The notes: generated from the sequence alone by a model not told the origin. DNA of 50,225 nt from an uncultured Alistipes sp. (GCA_910587675.1 CAJUMU010000013.1:1-50225); one strand, 5' to 3'; positions 39,273 to 46,873 are shown, counted from the stretch's first letter. Numbers and translations are program-made.

Positions 39273-39881
39273 ATGAAAATTCCCTCCCCGATCCGCGATC
39301 TTCGTCCGCTCGTCGCGACGCTTCTGCTGGCGACGGCGTGGGCGGTCGTTCCGCACGAAGCGGCGGCGCAGAGCCTGCGTGCCGACCGCGCGCCGATATA
39401 CATAGTCAACGGCGTGCGCATGAGCGAGGAGGACGTGAAGGAGATTGATCCCGCCGACATCGTTTCGAACGAACTGCTGCCTGCCGACGAGCAGACCGTG
39501 GCCGAGTACGGCGAGCAGGCGGCCAACGGAGTGATTATCCTGACGCTGCGTTACGACACGCCCGCGCGTTTCGAGGCGGAGGGCGCGCCGACGAGCTTCA
39601 GCCGCTACATTGCCGACAGGGTGAAGTGGGACGATACCGATCCCGTGGCGCGGGTTATAATCTCGTTCGCCGTCGCGGCCGACGGCTCGGTCGAGGTGAA
39701 GGATATCCTCGAAGCGACCGATCGGCGGCTTCTGCGCCGCATTCAAAAGGCGTTGGACGAGGCTCCGAAGTGGATCCCCGCGCTGAAGGAGGGCGAGGGC
39801 GTCGCCACCGACCATGTGTTGAGGATCACCCTGCCCAAGGGCCGACAACTCCCCCGCGAGAGGGTCGTTTTGATAAGATAG
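39273..39881 (+). CDS. Secreted protein joining a TonB-receptor plug-like motif and a TonB C-terminal-like domain
   Basis: The 202-residue product has a signal peptide or anchor (about 12-32), then PIYIVNGVRMSEEDVKEID with YGEQAANGVIILTLR (about 42-90), which resembles the plug motif of SusC-type TonB-dependent receptors (PLYVVDGV...YGSRGANGVI). The second half (about 105-195; ARVIISFAVAADGSVEVKDI, IQKALDEAPKWIPALKEGE) resembles the TonB C-terminal domain. The two parts are normally on partner proteins; a small protein holding both is unusual. It ends the five-gene operon. Function unknown. Confidence 0.75.
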   Translation: MKIPSPIRDLRPLVATLLLATAWAVVPHEAAAQSLRADRAPIYIVNGVRMSEEDVKEIDPADIVSNELLPADEQTVAEYGEQAANGVIILTLRYDTPARFEAEGAPTSFSRYIADRVKWDDTDPVARVIISFAVAADGSVEVKDILEATDRRLLRRIQKALDEAPKWIPALKEGEGVATDHVLRITLPKGRQLPRERVVLIR

Positions 39882-40067
39882 CGCCTCGGCGGCTGCCGCG
39901 AGGTGCGGGGAAATAACGATTCGTAACCGAACGCGCGAAAAAAACTACGGTTTTGTTTGTCGTCCGTTTGAAAATTAATAACTTTGTTTCGAATTTCAAC
40001 CCTCGGGCATTGCCGTCGGGGCTTTGCGGAGGCGGATACGGTTGTTGAGGTTCGACAGCATGCTGTT

Positions 40068-40139
40068 CGCCGACGGCGGCAGGAGTGCGCGAGCCGAAAG
40101 CGAGTTGCAGTCCGCCGCGAGGGGGCGGCGGCGAACTGC
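40068..40139. repeat. Family C repeat, copy 2
   Basis: TGTTCGCCGACGGCGG at 40068 and the hairpin GCAGTCCGCCGCG/CGGCGGCGAACTGC at 40107-40139. Close copy of 22753-22825. Confidence 0.8.
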
Positions 40140-40145
40140 GCGGTT

Positions 40146-40336
40146 ATAAGCAATGGCCGTCGGATTTGAAAACGGGCCCCGATAACGCAATGACATTATA
40201 TATACGGAGCGCAGCGACCGAAGTCCCCTCCCGAGGAGGGGATTTAGGGGAGGGTCGGATTTGTAAATGCGGCCTTAGGCCGCAAGCAACGGCTGTAGGA
40301 TTTGAAAACAGCCCCCGATAACGCAGGAACATTAAT
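40146..40336. repeat. Family D repeat (copy 2) between two imperfect direct repeats
   Basis: The family D element (40205-40274) is flanked by two copies of a segment of about 55 nt (40146-40200 and 40280-40336): GGATTTGAAAAC, CCCCGATAACGCA, ACATTA are shared. Each flank forms a hairpin: GGCCGT/ACGGGCC in the first, GGCTGT/ACAGCC in the second, so C-G at 40158/40174 is T-A at 40294/40310. It fills the gap before kbl, together with family C copy 2; no gene is supported between 39882 and 40352. Confidence 0.75.
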
Positions 40337-40352
40337 TTAGACACTGACTAAT

Positions 40353-41540
40353 ATGTACGGAAAGATCAAAGAACATCTCCGGAAGGAGTTGGCCGACATC
40401 AAGGCTGCCGGCCTCTACAAAACCGAGCGCGTAATCGAGTCGCCGCAGCGCGCCGAGATCGACGTGGCGGGCAAAAAGGTGCTCAACTTCTGCGCCAACA
40501 ACTATTTGGGCCTCTCGGACAACAAGCGTCTCATCGAGGCGGCCAAGAAGGCTATGGACGAGCGCGGCTTCGGTATGTCGTCGGTACGCTTCATCTGCGG
40601 CTGTCAGGATATTCACAAACAGCTCGAAAAGGCTATCGCCGACTACTTCGGCACCGAGGACACCATCCTTTACGCCGCTTGTTTCGACGCCAACGGCGGA
40701 GTGTTCGAGCCGCTGCTCAACGAGCAGGACGCGATCATTTCCGACGCGCTCAACCACGCTTCGATCATCGACGGCGTGCGTCTGTGCAAGGCCGTGCGCT
40801 ACCGTTACGCCAACGCCGACATGGACGAGTTGGAGGATTGCCTCAAGCGCGCTCAGGCGCAGCGTTTCCGCGTCATCGTCACCGACGGCGTATTCTCGAT
40901 GGACGGCAACGCCGCTCCGCTCGACAAGATCTGCGCGCTGGCAAAGCAGTACGACGCGATGGTGATGGTCGACGAGTGCCACTCGGCGGGCGTACTGGGC
41001 AAGACGGGCCGCGGCATCACCGAGCTCTATGACCTGCGCGGCGAGGTCGATATCCTCACGGGCACCCTCGGCAAGGCTTTCGGCGGCGCGGTGGGCGGTT
41101 TCACCACGGGCCGCAAGGAGATCATCGACATGCTGCGTCAGCGTTCGCGTCCCTACCTCTTCTCCAATTCGCTGCCCCCCGCAGTGGTAGGCGCCGGAAT
41201 CGAGATGTTCAAGATGCTGGCCGAGAGCGACGAGCTCCACGATCGTCTGGCCGCCAACGTAGAGCACTTCCGTTCGAAGATGATCGCCGCGGGCTTCGAC
41301 ATCAAGCCCACGCAGTCGGCCATCTGCGCCGTTATGCTCTATGACGCCAAACTGTCGCAGGACTTCGCGGCCCGCTTGCAGGACGAGGGCGTTTTCGTCA
41401 CGGGATTCTACTATCCCGTCGTTCCGAAGGGGCAGGCTCGCATCCGCGTGCAGGTGTCGGCAGGCCACACCACCGAGCAACTCGACCGTTGCGTGGAGGC
41501 TTTCGTGAAGATCGGTAAGGAGCTTGGAGTATTGAAGTAA
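40353..41540 (+). CDS. kbl: Glycine C-acetyltransferase
   Basis: Kbl cleaves 2-amino-3-ketobutyrate with CoA to glycine and acetyl-CoA in threonine breakdown (PLP enzyme of the alpha-oxoamine synthases). The product has 395 residues. Motifs: NFCANNYLGLSD, GFGMSSVRFICGCQDIHKQLE (in two parts), VMVDECHSAGVLGKTG and the Schiff-base Lys241 in TLGKAFGGAVGG. The usual partner tdh is not in the window. A long hairpin (41553-41594) and an AsnC-type regulator follow, which may control it in response to amino acids (inference). Confidence 0.95.
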   Translation: MYGKIKEHLRKELADIKAAGLYKTERVIESPQRAEIDVAGKKVLNFCANNYLGLSDNKRLIEAAKKAMDERGFGMSSVRFICGCQDIHKQLEKAIADYFGTEDTILYAACFDANGGVFEPLLNEQDAIISDALNHASIIDGVRLCKAVRYRYANADMDELEDCLKRAQAQRFRVIVTDGVFSMDGNAAPLDKICALAKQYDAMVMVDECHSAGVLGKTGRGITELYDLRGEVDILTGTLGKAFGGAVGGFTTGRKEIIDMLRQRSRPYLFSNSLPPAVVGAGIEMFKMLAESDELHDRLAANVEHFRSKMIAAGFDIKPTQSAICAVMLYDAKLSQDFAARLQDEGVFVTGFYYPVVPKGQARIRVQVSAGHTTEQLDRCVEAFVKIGKELGVLK

Positions 41541-41552
41541 AACGGCTTGTCC

Positions 41553-41594
41553 GCATATATCTCGATATTGCAGCCGCGATATCGAGATATATGC
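41553..41594. promoter_or_regulatory. Perfect 16-bp inverted repeat between kbl and the Lrp-type gene
   Basis: GCATATATCTCGATAT (41553-41568) is exactly complementary to 41579-41594; loop of 10. No T run follows. It may be a bidirectional terminator-like element, or an Lrp-type binding site next to the lrp-like start (41633). Confidence 0.7.
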
Positions 41595-41632
41595 ACTTAT
41601 TACGCAGACGAGTTTAACATAAAATCGACGCT

Positions 41633-42103
41633 ATGGCAAAAACGACATTGGATTCTACCGACAAAAAGATACTTCGTTTTCTGATAAAGAACGCGCGCAC
41701 GCCCTTTCTCGAAATAGCCCGCGAGTGCGGTATTTCGGGCGCCGCCATCCACCAGCGCATAAAGAAGCTGGAGGATATGGGCGTCATTCAGGGCAGTCGT
41801 CTGGTGGTCGTTCCCAAATCGCTGGGATTCGACGTGTGCGCATTCATCAGCATTCGGGTGTCGGACATAACGCGGCAGGAGGATACGGTGCAGCAGCTCA
41901 AAAAGATCCCCGAGATCGTGGAGTGCCACTACATAACGGGGTCCTACAACCTGATGGTGAAACTCTACTGCATCGACAACGAACATCTGATGCGCACCAT
42001 CTTCGACCACATCCTGCATGTGCAGGGGGTGTCGAGCACGCAGACCTATATTTCGCTCAACGAGTCGTTCCAGCGCGAAATTTACGTCGATTGCCTTAAT
42101 TGA
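41633..42103 (+). CDS. Lrp/AsnC family transcriptional regulator
   Basis: The 156-residue product has an N-terminal helix-turn-helix (about 7-60; LDSTDKKILRFLIKNARTPFLEIARE, GISGAAIHQRIKKLEDMGVIQGS) and the ligand-binding RAM domain (about 68-150; AFISIRVSDITRQED, VECHYITGSYNLMVKLYC). These proteins sense amino acids and act on amino acid metabolism. It lies 92 nt after kbl on the same strand and is likely to act on kbl or on itself; the perfect dyad between the two genes is a candidate site. Confidence 0.93.
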   Translation: MAKTTLDSTDKKILRFLIKNARTPFLEIARECGISGAAIHQRIKKLEDMGVIQGSRLVVVPKSLGFDVCAFISIRVSDITRQEDTVQQLKKIPEIVECHYITGSYNLMVKLYCIDNEHLMRTIFDHILHVQGVSSTQTYISLNESFQREIYVDCLN

Positions 42104-42162
42104 CGACTCCCGACGCGAGCGCGCGGCGTCTTGCCTCGCTCCGTTCGGCGCGTTTCCCCGAT

Positions 42163-42204
42163 ATACGTTACTTTTCGCTCGGCCGAAGGGTAACGTATTT
42201 TATT
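42163..42204 (+). terminator. Family A hairpin acting as terminator
   Basis: ATACGTTACTTTTCG (42163-42177) pairs over 15 bp (two G-T pairs) with 42184-42198 around a CTCGGC loop; TTTATT follows. It belongs to the same repeat family as 123-162. Position 60 nt past the Lrp-type gene supports terminator use. Confidence 0.7.
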
Positions 42205-42250
42205 GTATAATTAGGTATGCGGTTTAATGGGTCGCAACACACGCGCCAGC

Positions 42251-42317
42251 ACACCGCTCGGCGGTGTTATCTTCGGCGGCTCGCACCTTTGGTGCCCCCC
42301 CCCAGCCGCCGAAGATA
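42251..42317. repeat. Family B composite repeat, copy 3
   Basis: A small hairpin ACACCGC-TCG-GCGGTGT (42251-42267) is joined to TATCTTCGGCGGCT (42268-42281)/AGCCGCCGAAGATA (42304-42317) with the inner GCACC/GGTGC hairpin and a C run. Confidence 0.85.
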
Positions 42318-42390
42318 GGTTTTGAGAGAAATGCACACGCGACAGCAAAATGCAGTTCTGCGAACCGCAGTAATACACATGCGTCAGCAC

Positions 42391-42459
42391 ACCGCTCCGC
42401 GGTGTTATCTTCGGCGGCTCGCACCTTTGGTGCGCCCCCCCCCGCAGCCGCCGAAGATA
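42391..42459. repeat. Family B composite repeat, copy 4
   Basis: ACACCGC-TCC-GCGGTGT (42391-42407, sharing bases) joined to TATCTTCGGCGGCT (42406-42419)/AGCCGCCGAAGATA (42446-42459). With its flanks (GACAGCAAAATGCAGTTCTG / GTCAGCAAAATGCAGTTCTG) it is a tandem duplicate of copy 3, about 140 nt away. Confidence 0.85.
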
Positions 42460-42528
42460 GGTTTTGTCGATAATTCACATGCGTCAGCAAAATGCAGTTC
42501 TGCGAACTGCAGGTCTTCGCGCGCCGAA

Positions 42529-42559
42529 TTGTTTATATACAAAATTTGTGTTACATTTG
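42529..42559 (+). promoter_or_regulatory. Promoter of the structured RNA upstream of ftsY
   Basis: TTG at 42529-42531, 20 nt, then TACATTTG at 42552-42559. It predicts a transcript start near 42566. Confidence 0.7.
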
Positions 42560-42565
42560 CGACCA

Positions 42566-42808
42566 CATACGAAACGACCGCAGCCCGTGCGCGCTGCAAT
42601 GTCGATAGGGGAAACAACTCCTTATACCTTATAGAAAACTGGGAAGCTCCCGCGAGGGAGAGTATTTTTTAACCGGTATAATTGTTGTCGGCCCGAGTTG
42701 TTGTCCTACCTCGGTAATACGGGTAGGACTGACTTGGGCGTGGTGCGATTCCGGTTGAACGGTGATTCCCAGTACCGTCTATAAGGAATCAAGCCGCGCC
42801 CCTTTTTT
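42566..42808 (+). ncRNA. Rod-shaped structured RNA (6S-like or unnamed)
   Basis: No reading frame is convincing. The region folds as a long rod: CCTTATAG (42627-42634) with CTATAAGG (42779-42786); ACTGGGAA (42638-42645) with TTCCCAGT (42766-42773); AACCGG (42671-42676) with CCGGTT (42751-42756); GCCCGAGT (42691-42698) with ACTTGGGC (42732-42739); GTCCTACC (42703-42710) with GGTAGGAC (42722-42729). A side hairpin CTCCC-GCGA-GGGAG is at 42647-42660. It has its own promoter and ends in TTTTTT (42803-42808). The shape resembles 6S RNA or a Bacteroidales structured RNA; the family is not known to me. The 5' end is estimated. Confidence 0.7.
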
Positions 42809-42856
42809 ATATGCCGACCGAGCGATTCGCTCCGCGCTGCCCCGTTCAGGGTCGCA

Positions 42857-42888
42857 TTTGGTATTATCTCAAAAAAGACGTAATTTTG
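42857..42888 (+). promoter_or_regulatory. Promoter of ftsY
   Basis: TTTG (42857-42860), 20 nt, TAATTTTG (42881-42888). The start codon is 80 nt downstream. Confidence 0.75.
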
Positions 42889-42968
42889 TAAAGGCGATCG
42901 CGCGCCTTTCGCTTAGTAGGGAGCGACGGACGCGCGCCGCGAAACGATAACCATAAAACCACCGTAAC

Positions 42969-44003
42969 ATGGGATTTTTCGATCTTTTCAAAAAGAAACA
43001 AGATAATTCGACCCCGCAGTCGCCCGCGGCCGAGGCGCGCGGCGAGTCGCAGCAGCCCGAAACGGCCGCGGAGGAGCGTCGGGAGCTGGCCGAGGGGTTG
43101 CAGAAGACCAAAACGGGACTCTTTTCGAAGCTCGCCCGCGCGGTCGCGGGCCGTTCGAAGGTCGACGACGAGGTGCTGGACGATCTGGAGGAGGTGCTCA
43201 TAACCTCCGACGTGGGCGTCGAGACCACCGTGAAGATCATCGGGCGCATCGAGGAGCGCATAGCGCGCGACAAATACATGAACGCTTCGGAGTTGAACTC
43301 CATCCTGCGCGACGAGATCGCGTCGCTTCTGGAGGAGTCGCACTCGTCGACCGAGAATTTCGGTTTGGAGGTCAAGGAGGGCATGCCTTACGTTATGATG
43401 GTGGTGGGCGTGAACGGCGCAGGCAAGACCACCACCATCGGAAAGCTCGCCGCGCAGCTCGTCAAGGCGGGGCGCAAAGTATATATAGGTGCGGCCGACA
43501 CGTTCCGCGCCGCGGCCATCGACCAGCTCGCCGTGTGGGCCGAGCGCGCGGGAGCCGTGATGATACGTCAGGAGATGGGGTCCGACCCCGCCTCGGTGGC
43601 GTTCGACACCCTCAAATCGGCCGTCGCCAACGGCGCCGACGTGGTGTTGATCGACACCGCGGGACGTCTGCACAACAAGGTGGGGCTTATGAACGAACTT
43701 ACGAAGATACGCAACGTCATGGCGAAGGTGATCCCCGACGCGCCGCACGAAGTGATGCTGGTGCTGGACGGCTCGACGGGTCAGAACGCTTTCGAGCAGG
43801 CGCGTCAGTTCACGCAGGCGACGCAGGTTACGTCGCTCGCCATAACCAAACTGGACGGCACGGCCAAGGGCGGCGTGGTGATCGGCATCAGCGACCGTTT
43901 CCGCATCCCCGTGCGTTACATCGGCATCGGCGAAGGCATCGACCAACTGCGCATGTTCGACCGCCGCGCCTTCGTGGATGCCCTGTTCGGAGAAAAGGAG
44001 TAG
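42969..44003 (+). CDS. ftsY: Signal recognition particle receptor FtsY
   Basis: FtsY is the SRP receptor GTPase at the inner membrane. The product (344 residues) has a short N-terminal extension (MGFFDLFKKK, then a Glu/Gln-rich stretch to about 45), the helical N domain, and the G domain: GVNGAGKTTTIGKLA at about 147-161, AADTFRAAAIDQL, VLIDTAGRLHN, TKLDGTAKGG, YIGIGEGIDQLRMFD. In related genomes it is often next to rimO; here a restriction-modification pair stands between. The intergenic ATG at 42969 is the only good start. Confidence 0.97.
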   Translation: MGFFDLFKKKQDNSTPQSPAAEARGESQQPETAAEERRELAEGLQKTKTGLFSKLARAVAGRSKVDDEVLDDLEEVLITSDVGVETTVKIIGRIEERIARDKYMNASELNSILRDEIASLLEESHSSTENFGLEVKEGMPYVMMVVGVNGAGKTTTIGKLAAQLVKAGRKVYIGAADTFRAAAIDQLAVWAERAGAVMIRQEMGSDPASVAFDTLKSAVANGADVVLIDTAGRLHNKVGLMNELTKIRNVMAKVIPDAPHEVMLVLDGSTGQNAFEQARQFTQATQVTSLAITKLDGTAKGGVVIGISDRFRIPVRYIGIGEGIDQLRMFDRRAFVDALFGEKE

Positions 44004-44007
44004 GAAA

Positions 44008-44757
44008 ATGGCAGAGATATCGGAATATTTGAATCGCATAATTTGCGACGATTGTCTTTCTGTCATGCGCGACATGCCCGATCAATCGGTCGATCTGTTC
44101 GTCACTTCACCGCCGTATAATCTCAAGAATTCCTCGGGAAACGGCATGAAGCACAATACCCGTTCGGGAAAATGGGCCTCAGCTGCGCTCAGATTCGGAT
44201 ACTCCGATTACGACGATTGTATGCCGCACGAAAAATATGTCGAGTGGCAGCGGGCGTGTCTCACGGAGATGTTTCGATTATTGAAAGATGACGGAGCCAT
44301 ATTTTACAATCATAAATGGCGGGTACAGAACGGATTGTTGCAGGATCGGCAGGATATCGTATCGGGATTTCCCGTAAGGCAGATCATAATATGGCGCAGA
44401 AAGGGAGGAATCAATTTCAACCCTGGATATTTTCTCCCGACCTATGAGGTCATATACATGATAGCCAAGCCCAAATTCAAGTTAGCACCCAAAGCTAACG
44501 CCGCAGGCGATGTCTGGGAGTTTACGCAGGAGATGAACAATTCGCATCCGGCACCGTTTCCGGTGGATCTGATAAAACGGATCATTTCGTCGACCAATGC
44601 CCGAATAGTATTCGATCCATTCATGGGCAGCGGAACGACAGCCATAGCGGCCATAGACTTGAATCGTAATTATATAGGTACGGAAATTTCTCGACAGTAT
44701 TGCGATAGCGCGGAGACGAGAATACAAGAGTTCAAGACCAAACTAACGCTGTTCTAA
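44008..44757 (+). CDS. Type II DNA methyltransferase, probably N4-cytosine
   Basis: The 249-residue product is a site-specific methylase with motif order IV...I (beta class): TSPPYNL at 33-39 (motif IV; SPPY is common in N4-cytosine enzymes) and DPFMGSGTT at 203-211 (motif I). It protects host DNA from the endonuclease that follows 19 nt later. The ATG at 44008 has AAAAGGAG upstream, and begins 4 nt after ftsY. The gene is richer in A and T than its neighbours, which suggests transfer. Target site not known; the partner's family recognises CCWGG or CCSGG. Confidence 0.9.
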   Translation: MAEISEYLNRIICDDCLSVMRDMPDQSVDLFVTSPPYNLKNSSGNGMKHNTRSGKWASAALRFGYSDYDDCMPHEKYVEWQRACLTEMFRLLKDDGAIFYNHKWRVQNGLLQDRQDIVSGFPVRQIIIWRRKGGINFNPGYFLPTYEVIYMIAKPKFKLAPKANAAGDVWEFTQEMNNSHPAPFPVDLIKRIISSTNARIVFDPFMGSGTTAIAAIDLNRNYIGTEISRQYCDSAETRIQEFKTKLTLF

Positions 44758-44776
44758 CTTAAGCCCAACTACAGAC

Positions 44777-45556
44777 ATGGATATCAAAATTTACACGAAG
44801 GAATCTCTTATCGAGGAGTTTCATAAAATAGCGGCGATGGGGTGGGTCCCGAACGCGCGTCCCGGGAATTCGGGTGGCGTCGGAAATACGTTGGAGGATC
44901 TGTTGGGTATCGAGGAGAACAATCTACCTATTCCGAATGCTGCCGAGTGGGAGTTGAAGGCTCAGCGAAAGAATACCCGATCGCTAACTACGCTTTTCCA
45001 TATCGAGCCATCGCCGCGCGCATTGAAGTTCGTTCCTGAAATATTTTTGAAAAAATACGGTTGGCGTCACAAAGAGGCCGGCAAGAAATATCCCGAGTGC
45101 GAAAAGAGTTTCCGCCAAACGATTTGCGGAGACCAGTGTACCGACAGGGGATTTCAGGTGACGCTCGATTTCGAAAACCGCCGTGTGCAAATATCGTTCG
45201 ATCATACGAAAGTATCGCCGCGGCATAGCGGGTGGCTGCAGAATATTCCTTTGGGCGAACTCGATCCGCAGCCGTACTGGGGATTCGACGATCTCGCCCA
45301 TAAGGCCGGCACCAAACTTTTGAACTGTTTCTATGTGCAAGCCGACGTGAAACGCGTGAACGGGATGGAATATTTCCATTATAACAGCGTTCAACTATTG
45401 AGGAAATTTTCATTCGTCGGATTTCTCGCACAGATAAAATCGGGGAACATATTGATCGATATCGATGCCCGAACCGGACACAACCACGGCACCAAATTCC
45501 GCATGCGTCAAAACTGCATGCCCAATCTATACGAGGAGGCCATTCGAATAATATAG
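44777..45556 (+). CDS. MvaI/BcnI-type restriction endonuclease
   Basis: The 259-residue product fits the MvaI/BcnI endonuclease family (CCWGG or CCSGG cutters): RPGNSGGVGNTLEDLLGIEENN (in two parts, about 29-49), then AAEWELKAQR (55-64) with the Glu59-x-Lys61 pair, and later FQVTLDFENRRVQISFDHTK. The residue five before the catalytic Glu, Asp in MvaI as I recall it, is Asn54 (codon AAT) here; activity may be lower or the metal site different. It pairs with the methylase upstream and ends 3 nt before rimO. Low GC and odd codons set it apart from flanking genes. Confidence 0.88.
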   Translation: MDIKIYTKESLIEEFHKIAAMGWVPNARPGNSGGVGNTLEDLLGIEENNLPIPNAAEWELKAQRKNTRSLTTLFHIEPSPRALKFVPEIFLKKYGWRHKEAGKKYPECEKSFRQTICGDQCTDRGFQVTLDFENRRVQISFDHTKVSPRHSGWLQNIPLGELDPQPYWGFDDLAHKAGTKLLNCFYVQADVKRVNGMEYFHYNSVQLLRKFSFVGFLAQIKSGNILIDIDARTGHNHGTKFRMRQNCMPNLYEEAIRII

Positions 45557-45559
45557 CAA

Positions 45560-46873
45560 ATGAAGAAAATCAACGTCATAACCCTCGGGTGTTCGAAGAA
45601 TACGGTCGACAGCGAGCATCTGATGGCCCGACTCGCGGCGGCGGGATACGAGGTGGTGTTCGACAGCGAACGCGCCGATGCCGACACCGTGGTGATCAAT
45701 ACATGCGGTTTCATCGGCGACGCCAAACGCGAAAGCATAGAAACGATACTCGCCGCGGCGGCGGCCAAGCAGGCGGGACGCATCGGGCATCTGTTCGTAA
45801 TCGGCTGTCTGAGCGAGCGGTATGCCGACGAGCTGCGCGCCGAGATCCCCGAGGTGGACGACTATTTCGGCGCGCGCGACTGGTCGGGCATCATCGCCGC
45901 GCTCGGCGCGGAGTCGCGAGACAACCTTGCGACCGAACGAATGCTGACCACCCCCGACCATTACGCGTATCTGAAGATATCGGAGGGCTGCAACTGGCTC
46001 TGCGGCTATTGCGCCATACCGCTCATCCGCGGCAAACATGTGTCGGTGCCGATGGAGACCGTGCTGGAGGAGGCGCGCCGACTGGCCGCGCGGGGAGTGA
46101 AGGAGTTGATGGTAATCGCGCAGGACACCACCTATTACGGCATCGACCTCTACGGCCGCCGTCGTTTGGCCGACCTGCTGACGGAGCTGTGCCGAATCGA
46201 CGGAATCGAGTGGGTGCGACTTCATTACGCCTATCCCGCCTCGTTCCCCGACGAGGTCATCGACACGATGGCGCGCGAACCGAAGATATGCAAGTATCTC
46301 GACATCCCGTTCCAACACATTTCCGACCGCATGCTGTCGGCCATGAAACGCCGCCACACCAAAGCCGAGGCGATGGATCTCATCCGCCGTCTGCGCGAGC
46401 GTATCCCCGACATCGCGCTGCGCACGACCCTGCTGGTGGGCTATCCCACCGAGACAGAGGCCGATGTGGCCGAATTGGAGGAGTTCGTTCGCGAGGCGCG
46501 TTTCGACCGACTCGGCGTGTTCCCCTACTCCGAAGAGGAGGGAACCTACTCGGCCGAAAACCTGCCCGACGACGTGCCCGACGAGGAGAAACAGCGGCGC
46601 GCGGATCGGATCATGGCTTTGCAGGAGCGCATTTCGCTCGAGAACAACCTTGCCCGAGTGGGTCGCGTCATGCGCGTTGTGGTCGATTCGCGGCAGGGCG
46701 ACTATTACGTCGCCCGTTCGGAGTACGATTCGCCCGAGGTGGATCAAGAGATATTGATTCCCGCGGCGGGTCGTCGCCTGCTGCGCGGCCGTTTTTACGA
46801 CGTGCGCATCACGGGAGCCGAGGATTACGACCTCTATGCCGAGGCGATCGGCCCTTCGCGCAAAAAGAGGTAA
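45560..46873 (+). CDS. rimO: Ribosomal protein S12 methylthiotransferase RimO
   Basis: RimO methylthiolates Asp of ribosomal protein S12 with radical SAM chemistry. The product (437 residues) has the N-terminal UPF0004 cysteines Cys11 (TLGCSKN), Cys49 (NTCGF) and Cys83 (GCLSE), the radical SAM motif Cys144-x3-Cys148-x2-Cys151 in SEGCNWLCGYCAIP, and a C-terminal TRAM domain (about 370-430). Following the restriction gene by 3 nt, it shows normal GC. Confidence 0.96.
   Translation: MKKINVITLGCSKNTVDSEHLMARLAAAGYEVVFDSERADADTVVINTCGFIGDAKRESIETILAAAAAKQAGRIGHLFVIGCLSERYADELRAEIPEVDDYFGARDWSGIIAALGAESRDNLATERMLTTPDHYAYLKISEGCNWLCGYCAIPLIRGKHVSVPMETVLEEARRLAARGVKELMVIAQDTTYYGIDLYGRRRLADLLTELCRIDGIEWVRLHYAYPASFPDEVIDTMAREPKICKYLDIPFQHISDRMLSAMKRRHTKAEAMDLIRRLRERIPDIALRTTLLVGYPTETEADVAELEEFVREARFDRLGVFPYSEEEGTYSAENLPDDVPDEEKQRRADRIMALQERISLENNLARVGRVMRVVVDSRQGDYYVARSEYDSPEVDQEILIPAAGRRLLRGRFYDVRITGAEDYDLYAEAIGPSRKKR

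Noticed and set aside
42251..42459. CRISPR array
   Set aside because: Repeats are palindromic and only two in tandem, with no regular spacers and no cas genes; a REP-like cluster fits better.
42566..42808. SRP RNA, RNase P RNA or tmRNA upstream of ftsY
   Set aside because: None of the conserved cores (GGAA-type SRP loop, RNase P GAGGAAAGUC, tmRNA ends) was found.
44008..45556. Prophage or integrative element around the restriction genes
   Set aside because: No integrase, no attachment repeats, and flanking core genes are intact; the two genes alone were gained.
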